From Pseudomonadota bacterium (lineage in GTDB: Bacteria; Pseudomonadota; Alphaproteobacteria; Caulobacterales; Caulobacteraceae), in assembly GCA_023445705.1 (NCBI GenBank), contig JAEXKM010000250.1, forward strand, positions 1-19,595: a stretch of DNA of 19,595 nucleotides. Direction: 5' to 3'. Under the pieces are notes generated by a model that worked only from the letters and a program-made list of their open reading frames with translations, had not been told where the DNA came from and ran no database searches. Below, piece after piece: positions 6,858 to 15,427 of this stretch. The first letter of the stretch is position 1. Each line of letters starts with the position of its first letter. Both the position numbers and the translations under genes were made by a program.

Positions 6858-9554
6858 CTAGCGGTCCTTCTCCATGCCCCCGACGGCGGCCTGGGCGGCG
6901 GCCAGACGGGCGATCGGCACGCGGAAGGGCGAGCAGCTCACATAGTCGAGGCCGACCCGCTCGCAGAACTCGATCGAGGCCGGGTCGCCGCCATGCTCGC
7001 CGCAGATGCCGAGTTTGACGTTCGGACGCACCGCGCGGCCGCGCTCGGCGGCGATGCGGATCAGGTCGCCGACGCCTTCCTGGTCGAGGCTGACGAAGGG
7101 GTCCTTTTCGAAGATGCCCTTTTCCAGATAGGCGCCCAGGAACCGACCCGAGTCATCCCGGCTGATGCCGAAGGTCGTCTGGGTCAGGTCGTTGGTGCCG
7201 AAGGAGAAGAATTCGGCGTTCTCGGCCAGGTCGCCCGCGCGAATGGCGGCGCGGGGCAGTTCGATCATGGTGCCGACCTGATACTCGATCGTGCGGCCCC
7301 GCTCCTTCAGCACCGCCTGGGCGGTCTTGTCGGTGAGCTGGCGCAGGAAGCGCATCTCTTCGCCCTTGGCGACCAGCGGGTGCATGATTTCCGGGATCGG
7401 GGCGGCCTTGCCGCTTTCGGCGATCTCGCACGCCGCTTCGAAGATGGCTCGGACCTGCATCTCGTAGATTTCCGGATACGAGACGCCCAGGCGGCAGCCG
7501 CGGTGGCCGAGCATGGGGTTGGTCTCGTGCAGCTCCTTGGCCCGGCGCATCAGCTTGGCGGCGTCGAGGCCGGTGGCCTCGGCCACGGCCTGGAGATCGG
7601 CCTCGGTGTGCGGCAGGAACTCGTGCAGCGGCGGGTCGAGCAGGCGAATGGTGACCGGCAGGCCTTCCATGATCGTGAACAGCTCGACGAAGTCGTTGCG
7701 CTGCATCGGAAGGATCTTCGCCAGGGCGGCTCTGCGGCCCGCCTCGTCGTCGGCCAGGATCATCTCGCGCACGGCGGCGATCCGGTCCTCGTCGAAGAAC
7801 ATGTGCTCGGTGCGGCAAAGGCCGATGCCCTCGGCGCCGAACTGGCGCGCGGTGCGGGCGTCGAGCGGGGTTTCGGCGTTGGCGCGGACCTTCAGGCGAC
7901 GAGCCTTGTCGGCCCATTCCATCAGGGTGGCGAAGTCGCCGGTCAGTTCCGGCTCGATCATCTTCACCGTGCCGGCGAGGATTTCGCCCTTCGAACCGTC
8001 GATGGTCACGACCTCGCCGAGCTTGAAGGTGCGGCCGCGGACGCGGAACTCGCCGGCCTTGCCGTCGATCTGCAGTTCGCCGGCGCCCGACACGCAGGGA
8101 CGGCCCATGCCGCGGGCGACCACGGCGGCGTGGCTGGTCATCCCGCCGCGGGCGGTGATGATGCCGCGCGCCGCGTGCATGCCGTGGATGTCTTCAGGGC
8201 TGGTTTCGTCGCGCACCAGGATGACCGACTCCCCGGCCGAACCGAGACGCTCGGCCTCGTCGGAGGAGAACACGATCTTGCCGGTGGCGGCGCCCGGCGA
8301 AGCCGGCAGGCCGGTGGTGATCACGTCACGCGGGCTGGCCGGATCGATGGTCGGGTGCAGGAGCTGGTCGAGGCTGGCCGGCTCGACCCGCATCACCGCT
8401 TCTTCCTTGGTGATCAGGCCTTCGCTGGCCAGGTCCACCGCAATCTTCAGCGCGGCCTTTGCGGTGCGCTTCCCGTTGCGGGTCTGGAGCATGTAGAGCC
8501 GGCCCTGTTCGACCGTGAACTCGATGTCCTGCATGTCGCGATAGTGCTTTTCGAGCTTCTCGACGACGGCCTTGAACTGGGCGAACACCTCCGGAAGGGC
8601 CTCTTCCATGGAAGGCGCCTTCTCGCCCATCTCCTCGCGGGCGATCTTGGTGAGCGCTTGCGGCGTACGGATGCCGGCGACGACGTCCTCGCCCTGGGCG
8701 TTGATCAGGAACTCGCCGTAGAGGCGGGCTTCACCGGTGGACGGGTTACGGGTGAAGGCGACGCCGGTGGCCGAGCTGTCGCCCATGTTGCCGAACACCA
8801 TCGACTGGACGTTCACCGCCGTGCCCCAGCTCTCGGGGATGTCGTGCATGCGGCGGTAGAACTTGGCGCGGTCGTTCATCCAGCTCGCGAAGACGGCGCT
8901 GATGGCGCCCCAGAGCTGGGCGTGCGGGTCTTGCGGGAAGGGTTGGCCCAGCTCCTGCTGGACGGCGGCCTTGTAGTCGGAGACGACCTTTTCCCAATCC
9001 TCGGCCGAGAGCGCGGTGTCGACGGTGACGTCGAGGCGTTCCTTATGCTCGTCGAGGATCTCCTCGAACATGTGGTGGTCAAGGTCGAGCACCACGTTCG
9101 AGTACATCTGGATGAAGCGGCGATAGCTGTCGAAGGCGAAGCGGCGATCGCCCGAGAGCTTGGCCAAGCCTTCGACGGTGGCGTCGTTCAGGCCCAGGTT
9201 CAGAACGGTGTCCATCATGCCCGGCATCGAGGCGCGGGCGCCCGAGCGGACCGACACCAGCAGCGGATTGGCGGAATCGCCAAAGGTCTTGCCGGTCAGC
9301 TTCTCGACGGTGGCGAGACCAGTGACGACCTGCTCCTTGAGCTCGGCCGGGTACTGCTTTTCGTTGGAATAGTAGTGGACGCAGGCCTCGGTGGTGATGG
9401 TGAAGCCCGGAGGCACCGGCAGGCCCAGGGACGACATCTCGGCGAGGTTGGCGCCCTTGCCGCCCAGCAGGTTCTTCATCGATGCGTCGCCATCGGCTCC
9501 GCCACCGCCGAAGGAATAGACCCAGCGCGACTTGGTCAGCGTATCGGTCGACAT
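6858..9554 (-). CDS. ppdK: pyruvate, phosphate dikinase
   Basis: A full-length 898-residue cytoplasmic enzyme that interconverts pyruvate + ATP + Pi and phosphoenolpyruvate + AMP + PPi, linking the lower end of glycolysis to gluconeogenesis. The N-terminal ATP-grasp nucleotide-binding domain has GGKGANLAEM (31-40), SVRSGARASMPGMMDTVLN (101-119) and the RNPSTGE block (269-275). The swivelling phosphohistidine domain carries GGMTSHAAVVARGMGRPCVSG with the catalytic His at 475 and a regulatory-type Thr at 473. The C-terminal PEP/pyruvate barrel has GIGLCRTEHMFF, GSFGTNDLTQ-like SFGTNDLTQTTFG and GICGEHGGDP with the catalytic Cys. The ATG is preceded by TAAGGAG and AAGGA sequences. It begins 13 bases after glyS, which indicates co-transcription with glyQS. 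No PDRP regulatory kinase gene is visible nearby. Confidence 0.98.
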   Translation of the reverse strand: MSTDTLTKSRWVYSFGGGGADGDASMKNLLGGKGANLAEMSSLGLPVPPGFTITTEACVHYYSNEKQYPAELKEQVVTGLATVEKLTGKTFGDSANPLLVSVRSGARASMPGMMDTVLNLGLNDATVEGLAKLSGDRRFAFDSYRRFIQMYSNVVLDLDHHMFEEILDEHKERLDVTVDTALSAEDWEKVVSDYKAAVQQELGQPFPQDPHAQLWGAISAVFASWMNDRAKFYRRMHDIPESWGTAVNVQSMVFGNMGDSSATGVAFTRNPSTGEARLYGEFLINAQGEDVVAGIRTPQALTKIAREEMGEKAPSMEEALPEVFAQFKAVVEKLEKHYRDMQDIEFTVEQGRLYMLQTRNGKRTAKAALKIAVDLASEGLITKEEAVMRVEPASLDQLLHPTIDPASPRDVITTGLPASPGAATGKIVFSSDEAERLGSAGESVILVRDETSPEDIHGMHAARGIITARGGMTSHAAVVARGMGRPCVSGAGELQIDGKAGEFRVRGRTFKLGEVVTIDGSKGEILAGTVKMIEPELTGDFATLMEWADKARRLKVRANAETPLDARTARQFGAEGIGLCRTEHMFFDEDRIAAVREMILADDEAGRRAALAKILPMQRNDFVELFTIMEGLPVTIRLLDPPLHEFLPHTEADLQAVAEATGLDAAKLMRRAKELHETNPMLGHRGCRLGVSYPEIYEMQVRAIFEAACEIAESGKAAPIPEIMHPLVAKGEEMRFLRQLTDKTAQAVLKERGRTIEYQVGTMIELPRAAIRAGDLAENAEFFSFGTNDLTQTTFGISRDDSGRFLGAYLEKGIFEKDPFVSLDQEGVGDLIRIAAERGRAVRPNVKLGICGEHGGDPASIEFCERVGLDYVSCSPFRVPIARLAAAQAAVGGMEKDR

Positions 9555-9567
9555 TCCTTAAGTCTCC

Positions 9568-11844
9568 TTAGCCCGTCACTTGTGAGAAGTCCGCAACCCG
9601 CTCCATGAGGTCGCGAACCTGCACCAGAAGACGCAGACGGTTCTCGCGTTCCGCCGCGTTATCCGAATTCACTAATACCGCCTCGAAGAAGGCATCTACA
9701 GGGCCGCGCAGCGCCGAAAGGGCACGCATGGCGCCTGCAAAGTCCTCACCCTGCAAAGCTTGAACCACGTTCGGCGTGGCCTGTTCGAGGGCGGCGATCA
9801 AGGCGCCCTCCTCGGCCGGCGCGCCGGACATCGCCACGGCTGGGCCGGCGGGCAGCTCGCCCTTCTTTTCCTCGGCCTTGAGGATATTGCCGGCGCGCTT
9901 GTAGCCAGCCAGCAGGTTCTGGCCGTCGACGCCGGTCAGGAACCCGTCAAGGGCCTCCACGCGGGCGACGATGCGCACCAGATCGTCGTCGCCGAGAGCG
10001 AAGACCGCGTCGACCAGATCATGGCGCTTGCCCTGGTCGCGCAGGGCGACCTTCAAGCGGTCGGCCAGGAAGGCCAGCACTTCGTCGGCGACCACCGGAT
10101 AGGGCCGGAACTCGTACTGGACCTCGCCCTCGGGGGCCTCGCCGGCCGGGGCCGAGCGGTCGAAGCGGATGTCGAAGTCCTCGGTCGTGGAGACGACGTA
10201 AGGACGGCCCTCGAGCAGGGCGTCCTCGAACTCCTCGACATAGGTCTGGAAGACATCGGAGGGCGAGCGATAGGCGGGGCCGAGATAGCCGGTCGTGCGG
10301 CGGGTCGAGACGTAGAGCGCCCGGCCCGGATCGACGTAGCAGCGCAGCGACTTGTACCAGTCGGCGACCAGCTCACGCACCGGAGCGCGGGATTCGGAGC
10401 CGAGCAGGATGCGGATGATGCCCAGGGCCGCACGGCGCAGGGCGTAGGGGTCGCGCGAGCCGGTCGGCTTTTCGTCGATGGCGAAGAAGGCGACCAGGGT
10501 GTCGAGCTTTTCAGCGATGGCGACCGCCATGGTCACCGGCGTATCGGGCGCTTCGTCATTGGCGCCGACCGGGCGGTAGTGATCGCGGATGGCGTCGGCG
10601 ACGACCGGGCTGATCTTCTCCTCGCGGGCGTAATAACCGCCCATGAGGCCCTGCAGCTCAGGGAACTCACCGACCATTCCGGTGGAGAGGTCGGCCTTGC
10701 ACAGGCGCGCGGCCAGGACCGCCTTACCCACGTCGGCGCCCACGCGGGGCGCGATCGCCTTGGCCAGGAGCTCCAGACGCTCGACCCGCTCGGCCAGGGT
10801 GCCGAGCTTGGCGTGGAAAGTGACGCCGGCCAGCTTGCCCAGGCGGTCCTCGAGCGTGACCTTGCGATCCTCGTCCCAGAAGAAGCGTGCGTCGTTGAGA
10901 CGGGCCGAAAGCACCTTGCCGTTGCCGCGGGCGATTTCCTTGCCCCCGTCGGCCGCCTCGATGTTCGCCACGGTGATGAAGTGGGGCGCGAGCTTGTCCG
11001 TGCCCGGCGCGCGGACCGCGAAGTACTTCTGGTGCGTGCGCATGGAGGTGCGGATCACCTCCGGCGGAAGCGCCAGGAAGGCGGGGTCCATGTCGCCCAT
11101 GACCGGCGTCGGCCATTCGGCGAGGCCCGAGACCTCGTCCAGCAGCCCGTCGTCGTCCACCAGTTCGAGATTGCGCGCGAAGCAGAGGGTGCGCGCGCCG
11201 TCCATGATCCGGTCCTTGCGCTCTTCCGGATCGAGGATGACGAAATGGGCGGCCAGCTTGTCGCGGTAGGAGTCGAAGTCCTTGACCTTGAAGGGCTTGC
11301 CCGAGCCCATGAAGCGGTGGCCTTCGGTGACGTCTCCGGCTTCGACGCCATCGATGTTGAAGGGCACGACCTCGCCGTCGAAGAGGAAGACGATCCGCTT
11401 GAGGGGACGGACCCAGCGCAGCGTACCGCGGCCCCAGGTCATCGACTTCGGCCACGGGAAGCCCCGGATCACCTGGTCGAGGATCTCGGTCAGGATCTCG
11501 GTGGTGGGGCGGCCCTTGCGGTGGATGTGGGCGAACCAGACGCCGTCCTTTTCCACGAGCTGGTCGCGGGTCAGGCCGGTGGAGCGCAGGAAGCCCTCGA
11601 TGGCGGCGTCGGGCGCGCCCACGCGCGGACCCTTGCGGTCCTCATGACGGTCGCCCTGGGCGGCGGGCAGCCCCTCGGCCACCAGGGTCAGGCGGCGCGG
11701 GCCGCCATAGGTCTTGAGACCTTCCGGCAGCAGGCCCTGCTCGGCCAGGCGTTCGCGGACCATGCGGTCGAGGTCGCGCGCGGCCTGAGCCTGCATGCGC
11801 GCGGGAATCTCTTCGGAGAACAGTTCAATCAGGAGCTGCGGCAT
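9568..11844 (-). CDS. glyS: glycine--tRNA ligase, beta subunit
   Basis: The beta subunit of the bacterial alpha2-beta2 glycyl-tRNA synthetase, which binds tRNA-Gly. The typical start MPQLLIELFSEEIPARMQ, the KGPRVGAPDAAIEGFLRS block, GHRFM near 175, RTHQKYF near 269, the ARLNDARFFWDEDRK block near 314-328 and the C-terminal anticodon-binding region (FLADRLKVALRDQGKRHDLVDAV, about 592-614) are all present. At 758 residues it is longer than the usual 680-700. The excess lies at about 495-585, between the DPYALRRAALGIIRILL helix and the anticodon-binding domain, and looks like a lineage-specific insert rather than a fusion. The start is two bases after the glyQ stop, so the two subunits are translationally coupled, as expected for stoichiometric partners. 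Confidence 0.97.
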   Translation of the reverse strand: MPQLLIELFSEEIPARMQAQAARDLDRMVRERLAEQGLLPEGLKTYGGPRRLTLVAEGLPAAQGDRHEDRKGPRVGAPDAAIEGFLRSTGLTRDQLVEKDGVWFAHIHRKGRPTTEILTEILDQVIRGFPWPKSMTWGRGTLRWVRPLKRIVFLFDGEVVPFNIDGVEAGDVTEGHRFMGSGKPFKVKDFDSYRDKLAAHFVILDPEERKDRIMDGARTLCFARNLELVDDDGLLDEVSGLAEWPTPVMGDMDPAFLALPPEVIRTSMRTHQKYFAVRAPGTDKLAPHFITVANIEAADGGKEIARGNGKVLSARLNDARFFWDEDRKVTLEDRLGKLAGVTFHAKLGTLAERVERLELLAKAIAPRVGADVGKAVLAARLCKADLSTGMVGEFPELQGLMGGYYAREEKISPVVADAIRDHYRPVGANDEAPDTPVTMAVAIAEKLDTLVAFFAIDEKPTGSRDPYALRRAALGIIRILLGSESRAPVRELVADWYKSLRCYVDPGRALYVSTRRTTGYLGPAYRSPSDVFQTYVEEFEDALLEGRPYVVSTTEDFDIRFDRSAPAGEAPEGEVQYEFRPYPVVADEVLAFLADRLKVALRDQGKRHDLVDAVFALGDDDLVRIVARVEALDGFLTGVDGQNLLAGYKRAGNILKAEEKKGELPAGPAVAMSGAPAEEGALIAALEQATPNVVQALQGEDFAGAMRALSALRGPVDAFFEAVLVNSDNAAERENRLRLLVQVRDLMERVADFSQVTG

Positions 11845-11846
11845 GG

Positions 11847-12776
<930 letters not shown>

Positions 12777-12796
12777 CGAGGAGGTTTCGCAGGCGC

Positions 12797-12829
12797 AAAA
12801 AAAGTCGGCGGACCATAGGGCCCGCCGAC
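12797..12829 (-). terminator. intrinsic terminator just upstream of glyQ
   Basis: On the minus strand GTCGGCGG and CCGCCGAC pair perfectly (8 bp, 10-base loop) and are followed by seven T. It ends the transcript of the 114-residue secreted protein, whose stop is 26 bases earlier. Because the T-run ends 20 bases before the glyQ ATG, it must either precede the glyQ promoter closely or act as an attenuator on read-through into glyQ. Confidence 0.8.
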
Positions 12830-12855
12830 CTCCGCTTCAAGGCGAAAGCCTTGAT

Positions 12856-13200
12856 CTAGTTGCCGCGCGGCGTGGTCGCCCGACCGGCGCGGGACAACGG
12901 CTTGAACTTCGCACGGTTCTCTGGGGTGTCGGCGACCGGGCCGTTTGTCACAATACGCGTGTTGGTGGTCGCCGCAGTGTCGACGCCCGCGCTGCTCGCA
13001 TCGGTGGCCGACGGATTCACGCTGGTGTCCGACGACATGCTGGAGGACGAGGAGGCCGAAGCCGCCGAGTCCTGCATTTGTGTCGCCGCCGCATCGGCGG
13101 GTTTGGCTTTCTTTTTCGCGCCTTCGCCCGCATGCGCGCCGCCCGCGAGCAACGCCATGGCCGCCGAAGCCGTAAGCAGGGTCTTGATCATCATCGTCAT
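12856..13200 (-). CDS. small secreted Ser/Ala/Thr-rich protein, unknown function
   Basis: A 114-residue protein with a clear signal peptide (MTMMIKTLL, then a hydrophobic stretch ending GGAHA near residue 25), so the mature protein is probably periplasmic or extracellular. After a lysine-rich patch (KKKAKPADA) it is low-complexity in Ser, Ala, Thr and Asp (about residues 35-80), followed by a more ordered tail VADTPENRAKFKPLSRAG that might bind something. It has no cysteine and no enzyme motif. The first ATG at 13200 has GGGAG four to five bases upstream; the ATG at 13194 would also fit and give a slightly shorter signal peptide. A good terminator follows the stop codon. Similar small, low-complexity exported proteins with PENRAKFxPLSRAG-like tails are plausible in related bacteria, but I cannot name a family. 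Confidence 0.7.
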   Translation of the reverse strand: MTMMIKTLLTASAAMALLAGGAHAGEGAKKKAKPADAAATQMQDSAASASSSSSMSSDTSVNPSATDASSAGVDTAATTNTRIVTNGPVADTPENRAKFKPLSRAGRATTPRGN

Positions 13201-13463
13201 CGTCTCCCAATGACGCCGCCCGCCCCCACTACCGGGCCGCGTGCCAGATCAAGCGCTCAAGGTCGGGCTTTTGTTCCCCTGTTTCCAGCGTGACCCTAGT
13301 CGGCCTGGGCAAGCTGGAGGCGCCATTCCGCCCGTTTATTGGGCGCCCAATAATTGAGCTGCACAGTTAACGAGCCTGATGCGGCTTTTCATTGAACAGA
13401 GGTCGCCGGGCGCCGTCGCCCAGCCCAACCGTCGATAGCGTCGCCCTGCCGTCGGGAGGGGGG
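13201..13463. promoter_or_regulatory. divergent intergenic region before glnK-amtB
   Basis: About 260 bases separate the small secreted-protein gene (minus) from glnK (plus), so promoters for both must lie here. It holds an 18-bp perfect palindrome (13336-13353) and an AT-richer stretch to about 13400. I looked for an NtrC site pair and for a sigma-54 -24/-12 promoter (TGGCAC-N5-TTGC) and found no acceptable match, only a lone TGCAC at about 13360. No CtrA full box was seen. Confidence 0.4.
13336..13353. promoter_or_regulatory. 18-bp perfect palindrome upstream of glnK, candidate operator
   Basis: TTATTGGGC followed immediately by its reverse complement GCCCAATAA, a perfect 18-bp palindrome with no spacer and with AT-rich flanks in GC-rich DNA, 188 bases before the glnK ATG. 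This form suits a dimeric repressor or activator site. It matches no operator consensus that I can name with confidence. Confidence 0.35.
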
Positions 13464-13544
13464 ATGCCAGCCGCATCTTCCGGCGGATGCGGACGAATTC
13501 GGAGGGCGCACCCCTGGCGTTGGGCGCGCGGGAGCAGGCGATGA
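13464..13544 (+). CDS. possible 26-residue leader ORF overlapping the glnK start
   Basis: ATG at 13464 directly follows a very strong purine run (GGGAGGGGGG). The 26-codon frame is rich in Arg and Trp (MPAASSGGCGRIRR, then HPWRWARGSRR). It stops at a TGA that shares ATGA with the glnK start codon at 13541, a classic translational-coupling overlap. A 7-bp inverted repeat CCGCATC/GATGCGG (13471-13492) lies inside it. It may be a short regulatory leader or simply chance in GC-rich DNA. The composition is unlike a normal protein, so confidence is low. Confidence 0.25.
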   Translation: MPAASSGGCGRIRRAHPWRWARGSRR

Positions 13545-13879
13545 AGTTGATCATAGCGGTCGTCAAACCCTTCAAGCTGGACGATGTGCGCGAAGCGCTC
13601 GTCGGGGCCGGCGTGGAAGGCCTGACGGTCTCGGAAGTGAAGGGCTATGGCCGGCAGAAGGGCCAGACGGAGATTTACCGGGGCGCTGAGTACCAGGTGA
13701 ATTTCGTGCCCAAGGTGAAGCTCGAGGTCGTGGTCGACGACGCCGCCGCGAGCAAGGCCGTCGAAGCCATCAAGGGGGCCGCGGCCACCGGCAAAATCGG
13801 CGACGGCAAGGTTTTCGTCCTCAACGTCGAGGACGCCGTACGCATTCGGACCGGAGAGTCCGGCACGGCGGCGCTGTAA
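13541..13879 (+). CDS. glnK: nitrogen regulatory protein P-II (GlnK/GlnB)
   Basis: A 112-residue P-II signal protein, exactly the family length. It starts MKLIIAVVKPFKLDDVREAL and carries the T-loop GYGRQKGQTEIYRGAEY with Tyr51, the uridylylation site, then the ATP/2-oxoglutarate-binding region GKIGDGKVFV and the C-terminal VRIRTGESG. It senses 2-oxoglutarate and ATP/ADP and, when not uridylylated, docks on the ammonium channel to block it. The ATG at 13541 is chosen over an in-frame ATG at 13487 because it gives the canonical N-terminus and has GGGAG about seven bases upstream. It lies 36 bases before amtB, so the pair forms the standard glnK-amtB operon. Adjacency to amtB favours GlnK over GlnB, though sequence alone hardly separates them. 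Confidence 0.97.
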   Translation: MKLIIAVVKPFKLDDVREALVGAGVEGLTVSEVKGYGRQKGQTEIYRGAEYQVNFVPKVKLEVVVDDAAASKAVEAIKGAAATGKIGDGKVFVLNVEDAVRIRTGESGTAAL

Positions 13880-13915
13880 CGCGCGCCGAACTCATCGGGA
13901 CAAGGGGATAACAAG

Positions 13916-15352
13916 ATGAAGAGAACTGGAAACAACAAGCTGACGGGCTTCGTGCTCGCCGCCTTGCTCGCGGGCGGGATGCTCGCGCCGGCGGCGTTCG
14001 CCCAGGATGCGGCCCCGCCGGCCGCCGAAGCCGCTGCGCCCGCCGTAACGCCCGAGACCGCGCCGGAGGCTGCCCCGGTGGCCGCTGCGCCCGCCGAGGC
14101 TCCTGCCGAAGCTGCGCCCGCGGAAGAGGAAAAGCCGGCCCTCGACACCGGCGACACCGCCTGGGTGCTGACCTCGACCGCCCTGGTCCTGATGATGACC
14201 ATCCCGGGCCTGGCCCTGTTCTATGGCGGCATGGTCCGCCGCAAGAACGTGATTGCGACCGTGGCGCAGTCCTTCGCCATCACCTGCGTGATCTCGGTGG
14301 TCTGGATGGTCGCCGGCTACTCGCTGTCGTTCAGCGCCAACGCCAACGAAGGGCTCAACGCGGTCATCGGCGGCTTCGGAAGCGCCTTCCTGAAGGGCGT
14401 GACCATGGAGAGCACGAACAGCCTCGCCGCGACGATCCCGGAATCGGTGTTCGTGATGTTCCAGATGACCTTCGCGATCATCACCCCGGCGCTGATCGCC
14501 GGCGCCTATGCAGAGCGCATCAAGTTCTCCGCCGTCCTCGTCTTCACCGTGCTGTGGTCGCTGCTGGTCTATGCGCCGACCGCCCACGCTGTGTGGGGCG
14601 GCGGTTTCCTGGGCGGCGCGGGCGTCCTCGACTTCGCGGGCGGCACCGTGGTCCACATCAACGCCGGTGTCGCCGGCCTGGTCTGCGCGCTCGTCCTGGG
14701 CCGCCGCAAGGGCTACGGGTCGGACAACATGGCCCCGCATAACCTGGTGCTGACCATGATCGGCGCCAGCCTGCTGTGGGTCGGCTGGTTCGGCTTCAAC
14801 GCCGGCTCGGCCGTCGGCTCCAACGCCCTGGCCGGCGTGGCCATGCTGAACACCCAGGTCGCCACCGCGGCCGCCGGCATCGCCTGGATGCTGATCGAAT
14901 GGGTCGAGCGCAAGAAGCCCGGCATGCTGGGCCTGGCCTCCGGCGCGGTCGCAGGCCTCGTCGCCATCACCCCGGCCGCCGGCTTCGTGAACCCGCAGGG
15001 CGCGCTGATCATCGGCCTGCTGGGCGGCGCGGGCGGCTACTTCGGCGCGGTCTGGCTGAAGCGCATGCTGAAGTACGACGACAGCCTGGACGCCTTCGGC
15101 GTGCACGGCATCGCCGGCATCATCGGCGCCCTGCTGACCGGCGTGCTCGCCGATCCGGCGGTCAACAGCCTGGGCGAAGGCGCCAGCCTGATGAAGCAGG
15201 TCTACGGCGTCGGCGCCACGATCATCTACACCGGCATCGCGACCTTCATCCTGCTGATGGTGGTCAAGTACACGGTCGGCCTGCGCGTCAGCGAAGAGGC
15301 CGAGGTCGAAGGCCTGGACATGTCGCAGCACGGCGAAGCCCTGCACGACTAA
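13916..15352 (+). CDS. amtB: ammonium transporter (Amt/MEP/Rh family)
   Basis: A 478-residue inner-membrane ammonium channel. It opens with a signal peptide (residues 1-29, AAFA cleavage), followed by a 45-residue Ala/Pro/Glu-rich spacer (30-75), and then the Amt core from DTGDTAWVLTSTALVLMM with about eleven membrane segments. Key residues of the conduction path are visible: the Asp in LDFAGGTVVHINAG (Asp239, His247) and the twin pore His in DAFGVHGIAG (His397). LALFYGGMVRRKN (99-111) is a family signature. The C-terminal cytosolic tail, the docking site for GlnK, is present. AAGGGG sits nine bases before the ATG. It follows glnK closely, and a terminator lies about 20 bases after the stop. 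The spacer is longer than in E. coli AmtB. Confidence 0.97.
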   Translation: MKRTGNNKLTGFVLAALLAGGMLAPAAFAQDAAPPAAEAAAPAVTPETAPEAAPVAAAPAEAPAEAAPAEEEKPALDTGDTAWVLTSTALVLMMTIPGLALFYGGMVRRKNVIATVAQSFAITCVISVVWMVAGYSLSFSANANEGLNAVIGGFGSAFLKGVTMESTNSLAATIPESVFVMFQMTFAIITPALIAGAYAERIKFSAVLVFTVLWSLLVYAPTAHAVWGGGFLGGAGVLDFAGGTVVHINAGVAGLVCALVLGRRKGYGSDNMAPHNLVLTMIGASLLWVGWFGFNAGSAVGSNALAGVAMLNTQVATAAAGIAWMLIEWVERKKPGMLGLASGAVAGLVAITPAAGFVNPQGALIIGLLGGAGGYFGAVWLKRMLKYDDSLDAFGVHGIAGIIGALLTGVLADPAVNSLGEGASLMKQVYGVGATIIYTGIATFILLMVVKYTVGLRVSEEAEVEGLDMSQHGEALHD

Positions 15353-15373
15353 GCGGTCAATTCGACGGCTTCG

Positions 15374-15403
15374 AACAGGGGTCCTTCGGGGCCCCTGTTT
15401 TCG
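15374..15403 (+). terminator. intrinsic terminator of glnK-amtB
   Basis: AACAGGGG (15374-15381) and CCCCTGTT (15392-15399) form an 8-bp stem with a small CC-TTC-GG inner pairing in the loop, followed by a T-rich TTTTCGTTT. It lies 21 bases after the amtB stop and 25 bases before the convergent ispE stop. Confidence 0.82.
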
Positions 15404-15427
15404 TTTGGGCTCAGCTTATCGGTTCGA

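Noticed and set aside
6798..9608. Very long open frame on the plus strand opposite ppdK
   Set aside because: It is an antisense shadow: ppdK on the minus strand has full family motifs, and the opposite product is a His/Gly/Asp-rich chain with no family character, typical of GC-rich codon bias.
13487..13540. In-frame upstream ATG that would extend GlnK by 18 residues
   Set aside because: P-II proteins begin at MKLI and are 112 residues long, and the ribosome-binding site fits the ATG at 13541.
13354..13540. NtrC / sigma-54 promoter for glnK
   Set aside because: Only a lone TGCAC near 13360 was found; no paired site and no acceptable -24/-12 element.
13892..15346. Long minus-strand frame opposite amtB
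   Set aside because: Antisense shadow; the product is His/Gln/Asp-rich without motifs, whereas amtB carries all family signatures.
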